From positions 1-53,501 of the forward strand of contig ADNK01002148.1 in the NCBI GenBank assembly GCA_000320545.1: DNA of 53,501 bases. The letters run 5' to 3'. Position 1 is the first letter of the stretch. Each line of letters starts with the position of its first letter. The position numbers and the translations under genes were made by a program. The stretch comes from Bigelowiella natans CCMP2755 (lineage: Eukaryota; Cercozoa; Chlorarachniophyceae). This document shows, one piece after another, positions 24,496 to 38,024 of the stretch. The notes beneath the pieces were generated by a model that saw nothing but the letters and a program-made list of their open reading frames with translations, was not told where the DNA came from and made no database searches.

Positions 24496-26042
24496 CGGCT
24501 CTGCGATCGTCAAAGTTTGAGATTTCAGAACTCAAAGCGATCAACAACAAGGAAAATATAGTCCAAACGAATGCCTTATTCTACAAACGTCAGCAAAATA
24601 TTATCGTCGTACAATAATATTACACAAAATCCTTACTCTATATTTCGGATATTTTTGCCGAGTGAAGACAAAGAAAAGACATTTGATGAACGACATCATG
24701 ATTTTATTGCCGCTAGTTTTTAACCTCCTGCAAATCATATCCTGATACCGACTCCACACTCGATGCAACACGAAAATACACGAATTGATGCTATTTATCA
24801 CTTGCGGCATGAAGCAAGTGGGAACTCGTAATTGTCAACGTGAAAGGGGTACTCTCTACAGCCCTGTCAATAACCGCGGATTTGCAATAATTGAAGAATT
24901 ACCATTGGTTTTCCACTTAAAAACACCTAAAACATGCGAATTCACCTTGTTTAGCGCCGTCGCATTTTGACCCCGGTACCTGACAAAATATCTGCTGCAG
25001 CCTCCCGGAAAAAAGCACCACTTTGAGAAGTTCAATGTTCAATGTTCAATCGAACCCTGGATCTATTTTTTCATGGTGGCCGGGGTGTGTGGAACTCAGT
25101 CCATCACAATGATCCTTTCAGCTGCATCATTGGAATCACTTCATTCATTTGTCCATTCATTCACGTCAACAATGTGGGTGCATTGGAGAGCAGTGACGCG
25201 GATTTCCAATTTCCTCTGTGTTTTGTTCGAGATCACGACGTCACGATGGTGCTCATCGCACGGACGTGATGTCACACAATTTGGGTTGCACACGGTCTAG
25301 CGGTGCCCACATGTTCAGACTGAGTGATCCCTCATCACTGCCGTTGCTTCTTCAAATGGGCATCGATGCAATGCATACAACACGTGCACACCTGTGACAC
25401 GCAGCGTGAACCGTGCCAGACGAGCACTGCCAGCTAGCATGCGATTTCCCCCCCTGCCACTTGACTTCTACACTTTCTCACATGCATCTCAGGTGGGGCC
25501 ACTTGCTTGCATGAGTGGCTGCCCGTTGTTCATTCCTCTTCAGTGTCACATAGGCGTTCATTCATGCACACTAGCACGTGAGCGAACAACGATGTCACAT
25601 CGTGCACGCCATCACGCTTCTTCCACCAACTAGCCAGGTGCGCAGGCGGGCTCGTGGTTCGGGGCGGCTCTGCACAATGCCAAAACACTGTGGTGCAAAA
25701 GTGCGAAAAAACGACCATTGCTAATGAATAGACGCACGCATCCATCGTAGTAGATCTAGTAGATGCATGCATGTGAAAAAGCAAACAAGTTTCTTGTCAA
25801 ACAACCCCAAGTTTGCTCCACTCCACAAGTTTGGAAGGCATGTGATCAGCCCTAACACGCACAATTAGTGTGACATTAAAGAAAAAGGACTTGTGGATTT
25901 GTTTTGTGTAGTATGAGGGGTACGTTTAACACGATGACGAATTTTGTGAAGGCTCTTGTGGCTCTAGATGGCCGTTTTCATACAAGATGCTAACTGTTTG
26001 CACTGACGACCTCACAGGTATGATGATGTTGCAAATTGTGTA
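24496..26042. other. Intergenic region upstream of the acyl-CoA synthetase, downstream of the histidine phosphatase
   Basis: 1.5 kb between two minus-strand genes. It includes a triple ATGTTCA repeat near 25033-25049 and, at 25380-25770, GCATGC/CTAG palindromes like those of the convergent spacers. I see no supported gene. Confidence 0.45.
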
Positions 26043-28674
26043 CTACCTATTTTGAAATAGTAAGCAAGGAGTTGGCAGGGAGGCGTCGTCTTTGTAGTTG
26101 ATAAGATCTAGGCAAGTAAATGCTGCATTGTAATGCTTGAACACCTTCCCGGGAGGCGCAACCTCAACTGGAATTTTGAGTCCCATCAAATCCCGCAATA
26201 TTAGATCAATTGTGTCATGGTGGGCAACGAGAGCGATCGTCTTCGAATCATCATCTTCGAGCCTATATGCGATTATGGAGGGGAAATAGATGGCCATTGA
26301 GCAAGGAGCGAGAAGTGGGGCAAGAAAATCCACTGAAGATGTGTGTATAATTCGGGAAAGAGGACATTATGGTAGTGACGGTGACAACACAGAGACAATT
26401 TTAAAATGAATACTTGGCCAACAAAAGTGCTGACGCCTATTTGTCGGTCTTCGTTTGAGTTCTAGCTGTGAACCGACAAATATTTTGTCGAATCAATGAA
26501 CTGGGTCTTACTACAAACACTTCTTCTTCTCCTTCTGCTACTACACCAGCACAGAATTGGGAGGTTTGGATGTTTCTTTTTTGTTAAAGGATCCTTCCAT
26601 TTGCATCATATAACTATCATTCAAAAATAATTTATTTTCTTTGTACCTCATCGCCATATCTCTCAGCCGTGTGGAAATAGCAGCTGCGCGTAGGACAGCG
26701 TGCGAACCGGTCTCCATTCGGAGTTTTTTGGGGTACCACTGAATTAAATAATGTTTCAAAATTTTCGTCACATTAACACACACACACACATGATATATAA
26801 CTAAGTCAATACATGCACTTTTGCATCAAGTGGATGCCCACAATCCCGCGAGTCTCTGCATCCATGCATGCACGCCTTGATATAGAGAGCAACTATTCTA
26901 AATGACATCTTCCGAAGCAACGGAGGAATAGCATTAAGACGTTGTTCTTTTTGCGGAGGTTTCGAAAGTAGCTTGCTGTTTTGCCGAACTTTTAATTTCT
27001 AATCGTTTAATTGTACACCCCATGCTGCGTAATTTCTTCCGGAGGAAGAATATATCCCGGGTAAAGCCGTTGCATTTCATTGCGGCTCAGCCCTCCCACT
27101 CCATAGAAACTCTGATGATACAAAAAAACAAAACTATGTGGCAATGATGATATGGTGATTGAGCAGTTGCTTAACTTTATCAGAAATATTTTATAATATC
27201 CAAACAGTAGCATTATTTTGGGATCACTACCCCTTTTTCTCCACCAAAGCACCCGCCAACCTCGTACATGTCGGTCCATACAGTCGGGCTCACTGCGGAT
27301 AATTGGGAAATCGTAATCACTATCAATGATCACTGCTACTGCTAGTGGTAGAACATAAGAGGTACTTCTCAGGCTTTCAGCAATAGGCTTTGCTGTTGAC
27401 AGCGCCCTCGTCATCGGCGACACGTAAATCTTGTCGAGAGGCGAAACTACCTAGGATTCGTGAAGCATCGACACGAATCGGCATGTAATATTAAGCCATG
27501 ACAGGATGGAAAAGCAGGGAGGTCAAGGCTTGTTTTCATGCCGACAGCATCCATTAAAAACATGATAAATTTAACTTCTTCTACCGGAGGATTTTTCGCC
27601 AATGCATTAGCAGCTGCCTGCACCTGCTTTTCCCCCTGGCAGCCAGTAGCAGTTGCAGAAACAATAAAGCATCAATGCTGTTGCTATTACCACTAATATT
27701 AATCAAAATAGTCAACACGAATACCTTCGCTGACAGTTTTGGGTCGGGCTTCCTATGCTTCCAGTACTCATCGTCACTAATGTTGCAAAGAACCTGATAA
27801 AGATCGATTATAACGACATAAACACCCGCACGCACACTGCAAGTGGTATTGAAAAACTGCTTTAAATTTCTTATACACAACTTTCTTTAACTATTTATGT
27901 ATTAGTGCCAAAGAAAAGATTACTATCCTACCCACATTGTTTTCGCTTTCTCCATGCCGGATAAATAAGATCTGTAGCATAGGTAGGTAGAGCATGATGA
28001 GAAGGGAATCGACTCAGAAACATGGGGTCTAACCCTAAGTTTGCTTTCTCCTTGAGCACTTGCCGTCTTCGTCCAGAAAAGGCATCCTCCTTCGTTTTGA
28101 GGTAATATATCAAGACATTTGTTTAGATACGGTATATATTTTGGAAACTCTAGTCTACAAATGTACAATTACCTCCAGCAGCTGCAGCAGCTGCAGCAGC
28201 GGCAGCAGCTCCCAAACCAGCCTTGTTCGCAAAGGAGGAGCCGTGTCTAAACCTGTAAGTCTTGAGATTGTTGCGTATCGCCAGATGCATGATTGTAGCC
28301 CTGCCCCTCCCTAATAACTGCGATTTCATTGACCACATATGATGAGATCGATGGCAGAACAAAAACGAGCAGATCTAGCACTTTTCTCAGTTGAATAGGA
28401 GCCTACACCTTGCACCATTTGCCCTGGAGCGTCCCAGCGGCTCTTTTGATCGAAGTAGAAGCCCTGCCCACCAGCTGCATCAGGAGTCAGCAGCTCTGTA
28501 CACGCCGAATGTTGCGGGGTTGTTCTCTCTCAATATCTTAAATATTTAGAAATATACCCGATCAATATCACCAAGATGTAGCTTTCCCAGATCCTCCCCT
28601 CTCCCCATCCTTCTCCTCTCCCGAAGCCGAAATCCATCCGGGGGGAAAATTGCGCCTGATATATCTGAATACAT
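26043..28674 (-). CDS. Histidine-phosphatase superfamily (phosphoglycerate-mutase-like) protein
   Basis: Twelve exons (28674-28558, 28493-28409, 28252-28173, 28089-28060, 27971-27936, 27793-27725, 27623-27585, 27450-27366, 27292-27231, 27111-27019, 26738-26647, 26262-26043) join in phase to give 335 aa. The catalytic signature ILFIRHGESENN holds the phospho-accepting His at 110. VSPMTRALSTAKPI supplies the second arginine region, MYEVGG the acid, and LVAHHDTI (277-278) the second catalytic His. The core is complete, so a phosphatase or mutase is likely, but the substrate cannot be read from sequence. The first ~100 residues are unlike the family: a Leu-rich segment plus GFYFDQKSRWDAPG. The true start may lie upstream, because the frame stays open to about 28734. 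Divergent from MenD. Confidence 0.8.
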
Positions 28675-28819
28675 ATTCACAGAAGAAATGAGCAAGGTAG
28701 ACGAAAATGGAATGCCAGTAGCGTCCTGCGACAATTATACTTTACAAAAATAGCATATAAACCGCATTCGTTTTGTTCCTGGGACAAGGGGCGAAGATCG
28801 GCGCCCCCACCACCAGAAC
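28675..28819. promoter_or_regulatory. Very short divergent promoter region
   Basis: At most 145 bp separate the starts of the histidine-phosphatase gene and MenD. The two promoters must overlap, or one gene starts inside the other's 5' region. Confidence 0.4.
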
Positions 28820-30899
28820 ATGCCCCCGTCCTCCGGGCATCTATTACACTTGGTGTTGCTGGTGTTCATCGGTGCAGTCTCTCCCAGTCCCAAATCTGCG
28901 CTCCTCTCACGAATATCTGCTAGAAATTCATTTCAATGGGCACTCAGCCAGCGATATTTGAGGGGGGCACCAGAGAGACACCGGGTAGGAGCATCGCCTC
29001 AGAGGGGGGTACTTATCGGGAACAGCCCAATACTTAGACGGACCGGAAATGCTCCGGCTATGTCACATAGAAGCAGCAGAAAGTCTCTTAAAGACCATAT
29101 AGTACGTGCAGGGCGATTCTCTGATTCAAACGAGTTTCCGAGCATAAACTACCTGTGGTCGGCATTGGTTGTCGAAGAGCTTGTAAGACTAGGCATCAAG
29201 TATCTTTGTATCGGGCCCGGTACTACATCAAAACCACCTCGTTTTATCAATGTTATTGATTATGATGAAAGCGAAACGACAACGACGACGTCAAACGAGC
29301 ATAAGTCTGCACATGCTTGGGTGGTTTAGGATCCGAGATGTGTCGTTTTCCCATCTGCAATTTAAGCGTCCCGTCTGTCCGTATTGATTTAATCGACGAC
29401 GTGTGCGAACACACAAGCTGAACTAGAGTTAATCTATGTGTTTTTAGGCTCCCGATCGACTCCCTTAACCATAGCAGCCGCCGAAAATGCCAACATAACA
29501 ACCATCGTGCACTTTGATGAGCGCTCTCTTGCGTTCTATGCGCTTGGACTCGCCAAGGGGTCAGGAGAGCCTGTTGGCGTCCTTACGACATCAGGTAGTA
29601 ATATTTTCATCCTTCTCAATGTAATCGCTTTCGAATCTAGAATGTATGGGACTAAAAGTAGAGAAACACTGTTGCTGACACAGTCAACTTGGCGCCTCTT
29701 AATAGGAACTGCAGTAGCAAATCTACTACCTGCGATTGTCGAGGCCAAACAGGTAGAGCATTACTACTATTGCTGCCTTTGAAAGCTAAGAATAGCCGAC
29801 CATTCAAATATCGAAGAAGCAAATTTGAGTCGTGTTCTTCCATATTAATCATAACGAAGAAGCGTCGTCACTTCTATCCCTCCCTACCCCCCCCCCCCCC
29901 ACACACACACACGTTTTCATAACAATACGTTAATCATTGTCAATTTCTTCAGGACAGCGTCCCTCTTGTCATCATGAGTGCAGATCGTAAGTTTGTTCCT
30001 CCTTTCTCTCCCCTTGAAGTCACACTCAAAACGCGATGACTGAGTGGATGAATGAACGATGAAATTGAATTAGATGCCAGCATTCTTCTTTCTTTCCACA
30101 GCAATTCTGATCTTATCGGAGAAGGATGTATCCAGCAGGAGAACAACACGCCCTCTCTTCTTCCTCCCCTCCCCTCCGTGTAGGACCAATCGAGCTCCTC
30201 GACTGCGGAGCCAACCAAGCTATCGACCAATCGCACATCTTCAGATCGTTCGTGACTCACTTTCAAGTAGTGCATCTTTGAGAGCGGCCGACAACTAACG
30301 AGAGTGTTGAGAAGGAATAAAGATGAAACGCCCACTAATCACTGATCGTGATCTTTATGTCATATTTCGTGTTGCTGCTTCTGGTCGCTTTGCCAGGAAA
30401 TGCCATGCCCGACTGTGGAGATTCCTGCGTCGTTTGTGCTTTCTTCCGTCGATTATGCCGTGCATATGGTCTCTTCACGTGTTTTTGTTAATGCTTTCTC
30501 TCTTTCTCCAATAATTCTTTCCCTCGACATCATCTATACTAGCTGCTCGTGATCCGTGGCTCTTATTCATCATCATCATCGTCATCGTCATCGTCATCGT
30601 CGTCGTATTCGTCATCATCATCACCACCACCATTCTTTTCATCGTTGCCATAATCTGTAGTACCAACAAGAAGATCACACACACACACACACACACATAC
30701 ACACATATCCAATGAATCTATTAGGCTAGAAGCAGACGACAACCTGTGCACCTAAATTTTCACTATCGCGAGCCTCTCTCCCCCCCCTCCGTATCGTCAT
30801 CACCATCCTCTTCCTCTTCCTCCTCCTCGCTATCAATGACATCGGCATACCTACAGTCTCTATCAAACTGGGTGCGTATTACTCTTGTCGCAGAGCGGT

Positions 30900-30937
<38 letters not shown>

Positions 30938-31423
30938 TGTGAGTGTGTTATTCACTGATAATCCCCCTCCTGAAGATGAACGACGACACCTTGCGCCCCA
31001 TGACCTCATACTCGGGATCTGAGCCTGGCAAACCTAGCCACAGCATTGCCATGGAGGTTCTCCAACAGGCCAGCAGGTGCTGCTGCTGTTAATAGTAGCA
31101 GAATGGGGTGGGCGGTGATGAGTAGGAGGACGAAGGAACACTTCCAAAAATGAAGAAACAGCCGACAGCGCGCGACAACCAAATCCCATCGTTTGCATCC
31201 AGAATAACCCACGGTCTTGACATCGAAGTATTGAATGTACTGAAAGGTTCAGCAAGGAGGAGATTTTGATAATTGCGGGAAATGTGAAGGGTGAAGCCGA
31301 CGCTGCAGGGATCTTAGGTTGTGCATCGACGGCACAGATGCGTTGTCGTTTTTCCTGGAACTTGGACGAGAAGAAGAAGCAAGAATTCTGCAAGAAATAT
31401 AGATATTTTATATATATGTATAT

Positions 31424-31465
<42 letters not shown>

Positions 31466-31515
31466 ATGCAACATATAAGATTGACATTCTTATCAACTCT
31501 GTTAATACATTTATC

Positions 31516-31549
<34 letters not shown>

Positions 31550-31704
31550 GTAAAACTGAAATGTATCAATGTGTTTCTTTATTCTCGATCAAAGCCCTCG
31601 GAGAGCAATGGAACGTGCCGATATTTACCGATGTTACGTCGAACCTAAGACTTCTCCGCCCCACCTCCAGCGGTTCTGACTGATTATAGAGATCTAGCTT
31701 ACGT

Positions 31705-31740
<36 letters not shown>

Positions 31741-32819
31741 TGTGTTGTTATGATCGCGTCTGATCACTGTGTGTTGGCTGCTATTTTAGCCGTTGAAATG
31801 TTTTCGGATGGAGATGCAACAGCCCTGCGAATTGCGCAGAACCCAGACGCCATGGTCGCACATCACGAGATCTTTGATGATAAATAACCACCTCTTCCTC
31901 ACCAACATTGATCTCGAATTCATCACCTGTATGCGCGAAAAAAACATGACGTGTCTGTTGCGTGCGAATCATTGCAATTGCTCCCACTCGTCATCTGTCA
32001 GGTGGTCATGTTTGGCGATCGATTCGTTTCGAAGTCGTTGCTGACGGCGCTCGGAAAGTCGCGTCCTTTTCTTGTTCAGATATCGGACACAGCGTCGAGG
32101 CAGGACCCGAATCACGCGGTAAATATGCACCTTTTTTTCTTCTTTTTACCATTTCGCTATCATCATGTGGGTACATCTTCCATCATAATCGATATCATCA
32201 ACATCGTCGCAATCACCGACATTTATTCATTCAACCCCCTCTTCCTCCTCTTCCTCTTCCCTCATGTTCACGGTGTGTGCAGGTAAATGTGCGGCTTGTC
32301 GCTGACATTGCGAAGACCTGCAATATGCTTATGGAATACCCCCTTCTGAGCAAGAGGGGGGGGGGGGGGACATCAACTTCAACTTCATCTGAAGATAAAG
32401 TTGATGATGATAATAATAACAAATACTCTGAGGACAAGAAGTCCTCTGCAGGACTAGCACCCTTGTCTTCTGGCAATAGCAACACTATGATGATGGAGAA
32501 TGCTGCCAAAGACGAAGCTACTTTTGTTAAGTGGTAGTGATGAATAACATGGCCTGAGCACAAGTACCCACCACACACACATACACACACATGTACGTTA
32601 AGAACGTATGGATTCTATAAATGTCATTAGTCTTGATTCTGTGGTGTTTGGGGTTGTATTTATCAGGGTTTGTGAGCAATTGGGAGCAGATCATGCCTTG
32701 TTCGTAGGTGATGATAGTGGCAATGACGACGACGATGATGGATAATGATGATGACAGCACATCATCGACCATAGCATCATCCATATTATTCACTCCTTCT
32801 AATCTTCTCTTCGTCTGTT

Positions 32820-32906
<87 letters not shown>

Positions 32907-33102
32907 CTTTTCTTAATGTGCCCCTCCTCTTAGGTAATTCTATGGCTATCCGATACGTGGATAGACACGCCTCTCGTCTCTCACCAACGTCATCATCGTC
33001 ATCAACATCATCATCACCGTCGTCAAGGAATAGCAACAAGGCTGCACCGAGCATCATCTACGCCAATAGGGTAACCCCCCTCAGCACACACACACACACA
33101 CA

Positions 33103-33137
<35 letters not shown>

Positions 33138-33231
33138 GGTCCTTTTCTTCTAATTTATGTTATCGATGATTATTGCACGTACGTTCCCCCTGGTTACCTG
33201 TTGTGATCTTCTTGCTGTGGATGTTTGAAAC

Positions 33232-33267
<36 letters not shown>

Positions 33268-33848
33268 ATGATGTCGGCTACAACAGGGTGCTAGCGGCAT
33301 TGACGGAGTAGTCTCGACTGCTTTAGGCGTGCAGCAAAGCACGGAGAAGCATGTAGTACTGATCATAGGTCCGTTCTCCTTTCTTTTTTTTTATTATCAA
33401 CGATTCGGCAAATATAATGCGCGAATTATGATGAATTGCTGCTTGTTTTTGGGGCGATCAGGCGATTTGTCGTTCCTCCATGACATCGGGTCGCTAAGTC
33501 TCGCAAAAGACCATCATATCACGATAGTCCTGGTACGTTAGCTCCGTTATCATCTACGCCGTCGTGTCGTCGTTGTCGTCATCGTTTTCTGGGTCGATGG
33601 TTGCAAGCTGCATGCTGTTCGGACTGCAGCGGCTGTTGCTCTGCTCTGTATAATAGTAAACCATCATTGCATCAGATGAGTTATAGTTTTCACTTGCTTT
33701 CCTCCTCTTTGGGATAGTTGGCTAGTTGTTGCTGTGTAATCTCCTTTGAATTGTGCTATCGTCATGTCGTCGTGTCGTCAACTGTACCAGCTGAACAACA
33801 ACGGGGGAATTATCTTCCAAAAATTGCCGGTGCGTTTTCTCTCTCTCC

Positions 33849-33892
<44 letters not shown>

Positions 33893-34483
33893 GTGTGTGT
33901 GTGTGTGTGTGTGTACATTTACATAAGTCACTTTTTCTTGCAACACCGATTTTTCACCCAAATTACTCTGAGGAAAGGAATTATCTTGGTGATGAAGTCA
34001 ATAGCGGTGCCTTCTCACTTCTCACAGGTTTACGAGCAAAAACACATTTTTCGAGAATATTTCCAAGCTCCACACGGCTTGGAATCGTTCAAATGTACTG
34101 CAAAGCAGTTCGGCATAAGTTACACCAAGGTATGAAAAGCGGCAGTGGCAAGTAGTAGTAGTATTAGTAGTAATAGAAGAAGAGGAAGAATGCAAAACAC
34201 AGAACTATGCAGTCAAAAACAGACATCAACTATGGAGTTGTATTCAATGAAATGCCCGTTAGAAATGATTGGGGGGGGGCGCACGTTCCCGAACTGAAGC
34301 ATGGTGATGAGGAGAATGAGATAAAGAGAACAACAACTCCTCTCACTAATCTTTGTTTGATAGATCGATGGCCATGAAGAGATGTTGGCCCTGCAACAAC
34401 GGCTCCAAAGTAGCGAAGGCTCGAAAACACCTGCTCTCTTTGAGCTTATCATCCACGAAGACGAGGAAGGAAAACAAAAGTGA
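28820..34483 (+). CDS. menD: 2-succinyl-5-enolpyruvyl-6-hydroxy-3-cyclohexene-1-carboxylate synthase (MenD)
   Basis: Thiamine-diphosphate enzyme adding 2-oxoglutarate-derived succinic semialdehyde to isochorismate, on the route to phylloquinone/menaquinone. Twenty exons (first 28820-29219, last 34364-34483) total 2196 nt in one phase, 731 aa. Motifs: [45 protein letters not shown] with the conserved Glu at 158, [79 protein letters not shown], and the thiamine-diphosphate motif [12 protein letters not shown] to NNNGG (622-650). The N-terminus [14 protein letters not shown] followed by a Ser/Arg-rich stretch looks like signal plus transit peptide, suggesting a complex plastid. Two Ser/Asp-rich inserts (exons 7 and 13) lengthen it beyond the usual ~570 aa. 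It is not fused to MenF, MenC or MenH, unlike plant PHYLLO. Confidence 0.93.
30901..33896. repeat. Compound microsatellites in MenD introns
   Basis: Tracts seen: (GT)n 30901-30934, (AT)n 31422-31461, (GT)n 31527-31549 and 31707-31737, (CT)n 32826-32871 followed directly by (TA)n 32874-32901, (CA)n then (GA)n 33085-33134, (CTG)n 33234-33265, (CT)n then (GT)n 33838-33913. Each lies between recognised MenD exons. Confidence 0.85.
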
Positions 34484-35414
34484 CGAGCATCAGCGCGCAG
34501 TTTCAGCTCGTTGGTGCATGCTAGCGCATGTAAGAATGTACTTTGCAAGTATATCTCGCCCCTCCCTGTCATCACATCAATGTGTGCATCCATGGAGAGC
34601 ACATAGGCACTACTGTTGTTCGTGAAGTTCGAATTCACTCGCGTGCGCTGGCATCGTGCTCACATGTCCACTCAGAGTTCGCCCTGCCAGATCTAGAGAT
34701 GTTACTTGCTAGCTTGTGACATGCTTCGCTGCAATTGAAGTGGGCAGAAGAGCAGAGTCATCGATCGACGCATTACCCACCTTTGCTGGATCGAAGCGTT
34801 GCTACGTGCGCATCGATTAGATATGATTGCGACTGCACAGCGCCACTGGCAGCTTCTGTTTGTCGACTATCTACATCTAGACCACATATGTCGATCGTCC
34901 GTGCTTGTCGTGAAGCTGCGAGAAAGAAATGAACGTCGTCTGTGATGAACGTGTCAAGGCACTGCTAGCTAGCTAGCACTGTGTGAGTGGACACAGCACA
35001 CACTAGCACATCTCCACACACTGTCTAGCTAGCTAGCTGTGTGGAAATTCAGCATAAATGCGAGCGGCTACCATGCTGGCTAGCTGGCATGTCGTGGGCG
35101 CATTCAGCATGCATGCTGGCTTGAGCAGGCACCATGTGAGCGCACTTTGCTCGACACGCATCGCATGCGCGGCCATTCATGTGCAATGGGCTAGATTCAG
35201 CTGCTTGCATTCAAACATGGGCTAGATTCAGGGGGATTGCAACAGTGCAGAAGGTTGCTGCTTGTATTCCAACATTGGTTGCAAATGAAAGCTACGGTGT
35301 TCTTAATTTCTCGCGTGTCTCTCGATCGTGATCACCACGGTGACAATTCTGAATAGAGGGGACAATTTCCTTCGAGGAATTGCAACAGGCCATGCTCGCT
35401 CACAGCCTTTTCGG
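34484..35414. repeat. Convergent spacer with GCTAGC palindromes
   Basis: Lies between the ends of MenD and the EamA transporter. The 34930-35130 part contains runs of CTAGCTAGCTAG, twice within about 80 bp, the second flanked by perfect 7-bp arms CCACACA/TGTGTGG. ATGCATGC and GCTGGCTAGC motifs follow. A 26-bp stretch around ATGGGCTAGATTCAG is repeated near 35190-35230. No supported gene. Confidence 0.65.
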
Positions 35415-35658
35415 CTATGTAGTAGCTTTAGGTGCAGGTTTCGCTGCGAAAGAAAGAAGAGCTAATCCAGAAAAAATACCTAGGACGCCCCAAATCATGG
35501 AATCTGTTTTATGAATACAAAGCTCTAACGTGACTTCAGGAAAAGTGTTCAAACTGCGCAAAAAGGAAGTTCCACATGGACGTATTCCTCCTACATTTCC
35601 AACTCTCTCTGTCTCAATCTTTTACCCGCTCTCCCTTCCTCTCTCCCTTTCACTCTCT

Positions 35659-35699
<41 letters not shown>

Positions 35700-36804
35700 T
35701 CTCTCTCCCTCTCTCTCTCCATCTCTCTATGTTTGAATGGTGAATGTCTGAACCGACGGTGCGGCATAGTGAGCTTGGCGTCTGGAAGTAGCGTCTTAGC
35801 GACGACCGTGGCGCATGCTGCGGTCACTGAGTGTGTGTGCACACAGAGGGAGGGTGGGGGGGGGAGAAGGAGGAGGGGAGGAGGAGGGAGGCATCAGCAA
35901 GCAGAAAATACATAAATATCTCCCTCTTTCTTTCTTTGTTCCTGTCAAATTATACCTGGCTGCGAAGCGGTGTACGCTGAGGTCACAGATCCCTCGAGAT
36001 TTTGCGCAGCAATGGAGTTCAACCCATAAGGTACCTGATAATGCAGCATCATCACCATCATTATCGTCATCGTGCGGTTGCTATCCTTCGTTCTCCGATG
36101 AAACAATTGAGTAGCAAGATGAATAAAATGAACGATATCAATACGTGACGTTTGTCAGTGTAAAACCCTCCCTCTCTTCTAGGAAGACGACACACACGTT
36201 AGAGATACATCCCGCTCTGCGCTTGTTGTAGCCAAAGCATTGTTGGTTAGTGTTAGTATTTGTCCTCCTCCTCCTCCTCCTCCTCCTCCTCCTCCTCCTA
36301 CCACTGTCATGAAGATGACGACGTATAGAAATGGAAATATGAAGGACTCAGGGATCTGGTAACCATCTCCACAACCTGCTCACCACCAACCGATGTAAAG
36401 CAGCAGCCACAGTAAATATAGAAGTCATACTCAGAAACAGCTCACGGTGTTGATGATCACGGCCAACAACACACAAACGGGCAATCCGTTTCACACAACG
36501 CCGACAGTTATTACTAAGTAGATACTGCGATTATTTCAGGTCACAAATCTGAAGGAAGCAAAAACAACGCACTGACGACGCTAAGAAGAAGAAGAAGTAG
36601 TAGTGGTAGTAGCTTTGACCGTTCTTCGGGCATAGCAGCTCGTGGGATACTGGCGTGGAATGGCCGATATATGTCGCTCTAATCCAGTCCAAAACAACGA
36701 TGAGAGCTCGACAATTACACACATTTGGCACATTTTATTTCTTGATAAATGCTTATCGTTTTGTACCCATTGCATGCACCTACTACCCCCTTTTGCCTAT
36801 TAGT

Positions 36805-36873
<69 letters not shown>

Positions 36874-37066
36874 TTTGATAAATTCTGCAAGTGAGACTTA
36901 ATTGATTACCCCGCCATGAGAATAGCACATACAAATGATGCCCATCCAAGCTGTAGTACATATATGCCCGGTCAGCAACATCACATAGGTGGAGGGTGGT
37001 GGGAATCATCGTGTTAATAATTTGAGGATATTACGGCGTGGCAACCTCATAAGCAGCAACAACAGT

Positions 37067-37100
<34 letters not shown>

Positions 37101-37155
37101 CTATCATTATCCTCAGCATCGACGATATCGCCACTCACAACAGGGCACAAGTGAG

Positions 37156-37198
<43 letters not shown>

Positions 37199-37255
37199 TA
37201 GATGGTATGCAACCCTTTACCCTATGAATTTAATGCGAATGATAGTATCTCCCCT

Positions 37256-37301
<46 letters not shown>

Positions 37302-37981
37302 CGTTGTGTGTGTGTGTGTGCAAAGATGTAGTACAATGGGGGCGAATGCGTGGCCTTTCGAGATTAGTTTTTTGGAGAGCAACACCATCGACGCCGACCC
37401 CAAACAAGCAAGTACAAATATGCCATTGACCCAAAGAGGGGTGGGAGCATCCTTGGTGACGTGTATGTTTCATTCATACAAATAAGCACATTGGAATTCA
37501 AATGAGACTTCTTGACGAATATGCATAAATACGTGTACTCGCGCACGTGTGTGCGTGAGAGGTTGGAGGGGGGGAGGGGAGGGGGAGAGTGAGAGAGAAG
37601 AAAAATGTTATCTCATTTTAGGCTCAAATTTAGTCGTCGTCCAACTTCCTAATCTTGCGAAACCTGTGAAGCGCTGTCGTCGGCCGGCTGTGGCTTGGCG
37701 AATACCTATTTGCACACATCATTATCATCGTTATCTTCATCATCATTTGGAGCTAAGCAAATAATGCATCACCCTACATTCACCAACGTCTTGGACGTAT
37801 TAATGTCTTCAAAGAAATCGATATTTTTTTCTTTGCGCGGAACAATGTGTTGCTTTCAATCTAACGTCGCTGTGATTAATCTTTCTATCTCCTCTCTCTA
37901 CTACAATGTAAATGCAGCTTCCAAACACCAGAAGGACCCCGAGGACCTAGGAGGGGAAAGAGCCACGAAGATTAATAAGGT

Positions 37982-38024
<43 letters not shown>

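Noticed and set aside
25033-25070. tRNA-like T-arm (GGGTTCGATT on the minus strand)
   Set aside because: The flanks do not form a T stem or an acceptor stem, and no anticodon arm is visible.
35530-37485. Apparent plus-strand gene pieces
   Set aside because: Minus-strand exons with transporter helices and matching phases occupy the same bases.
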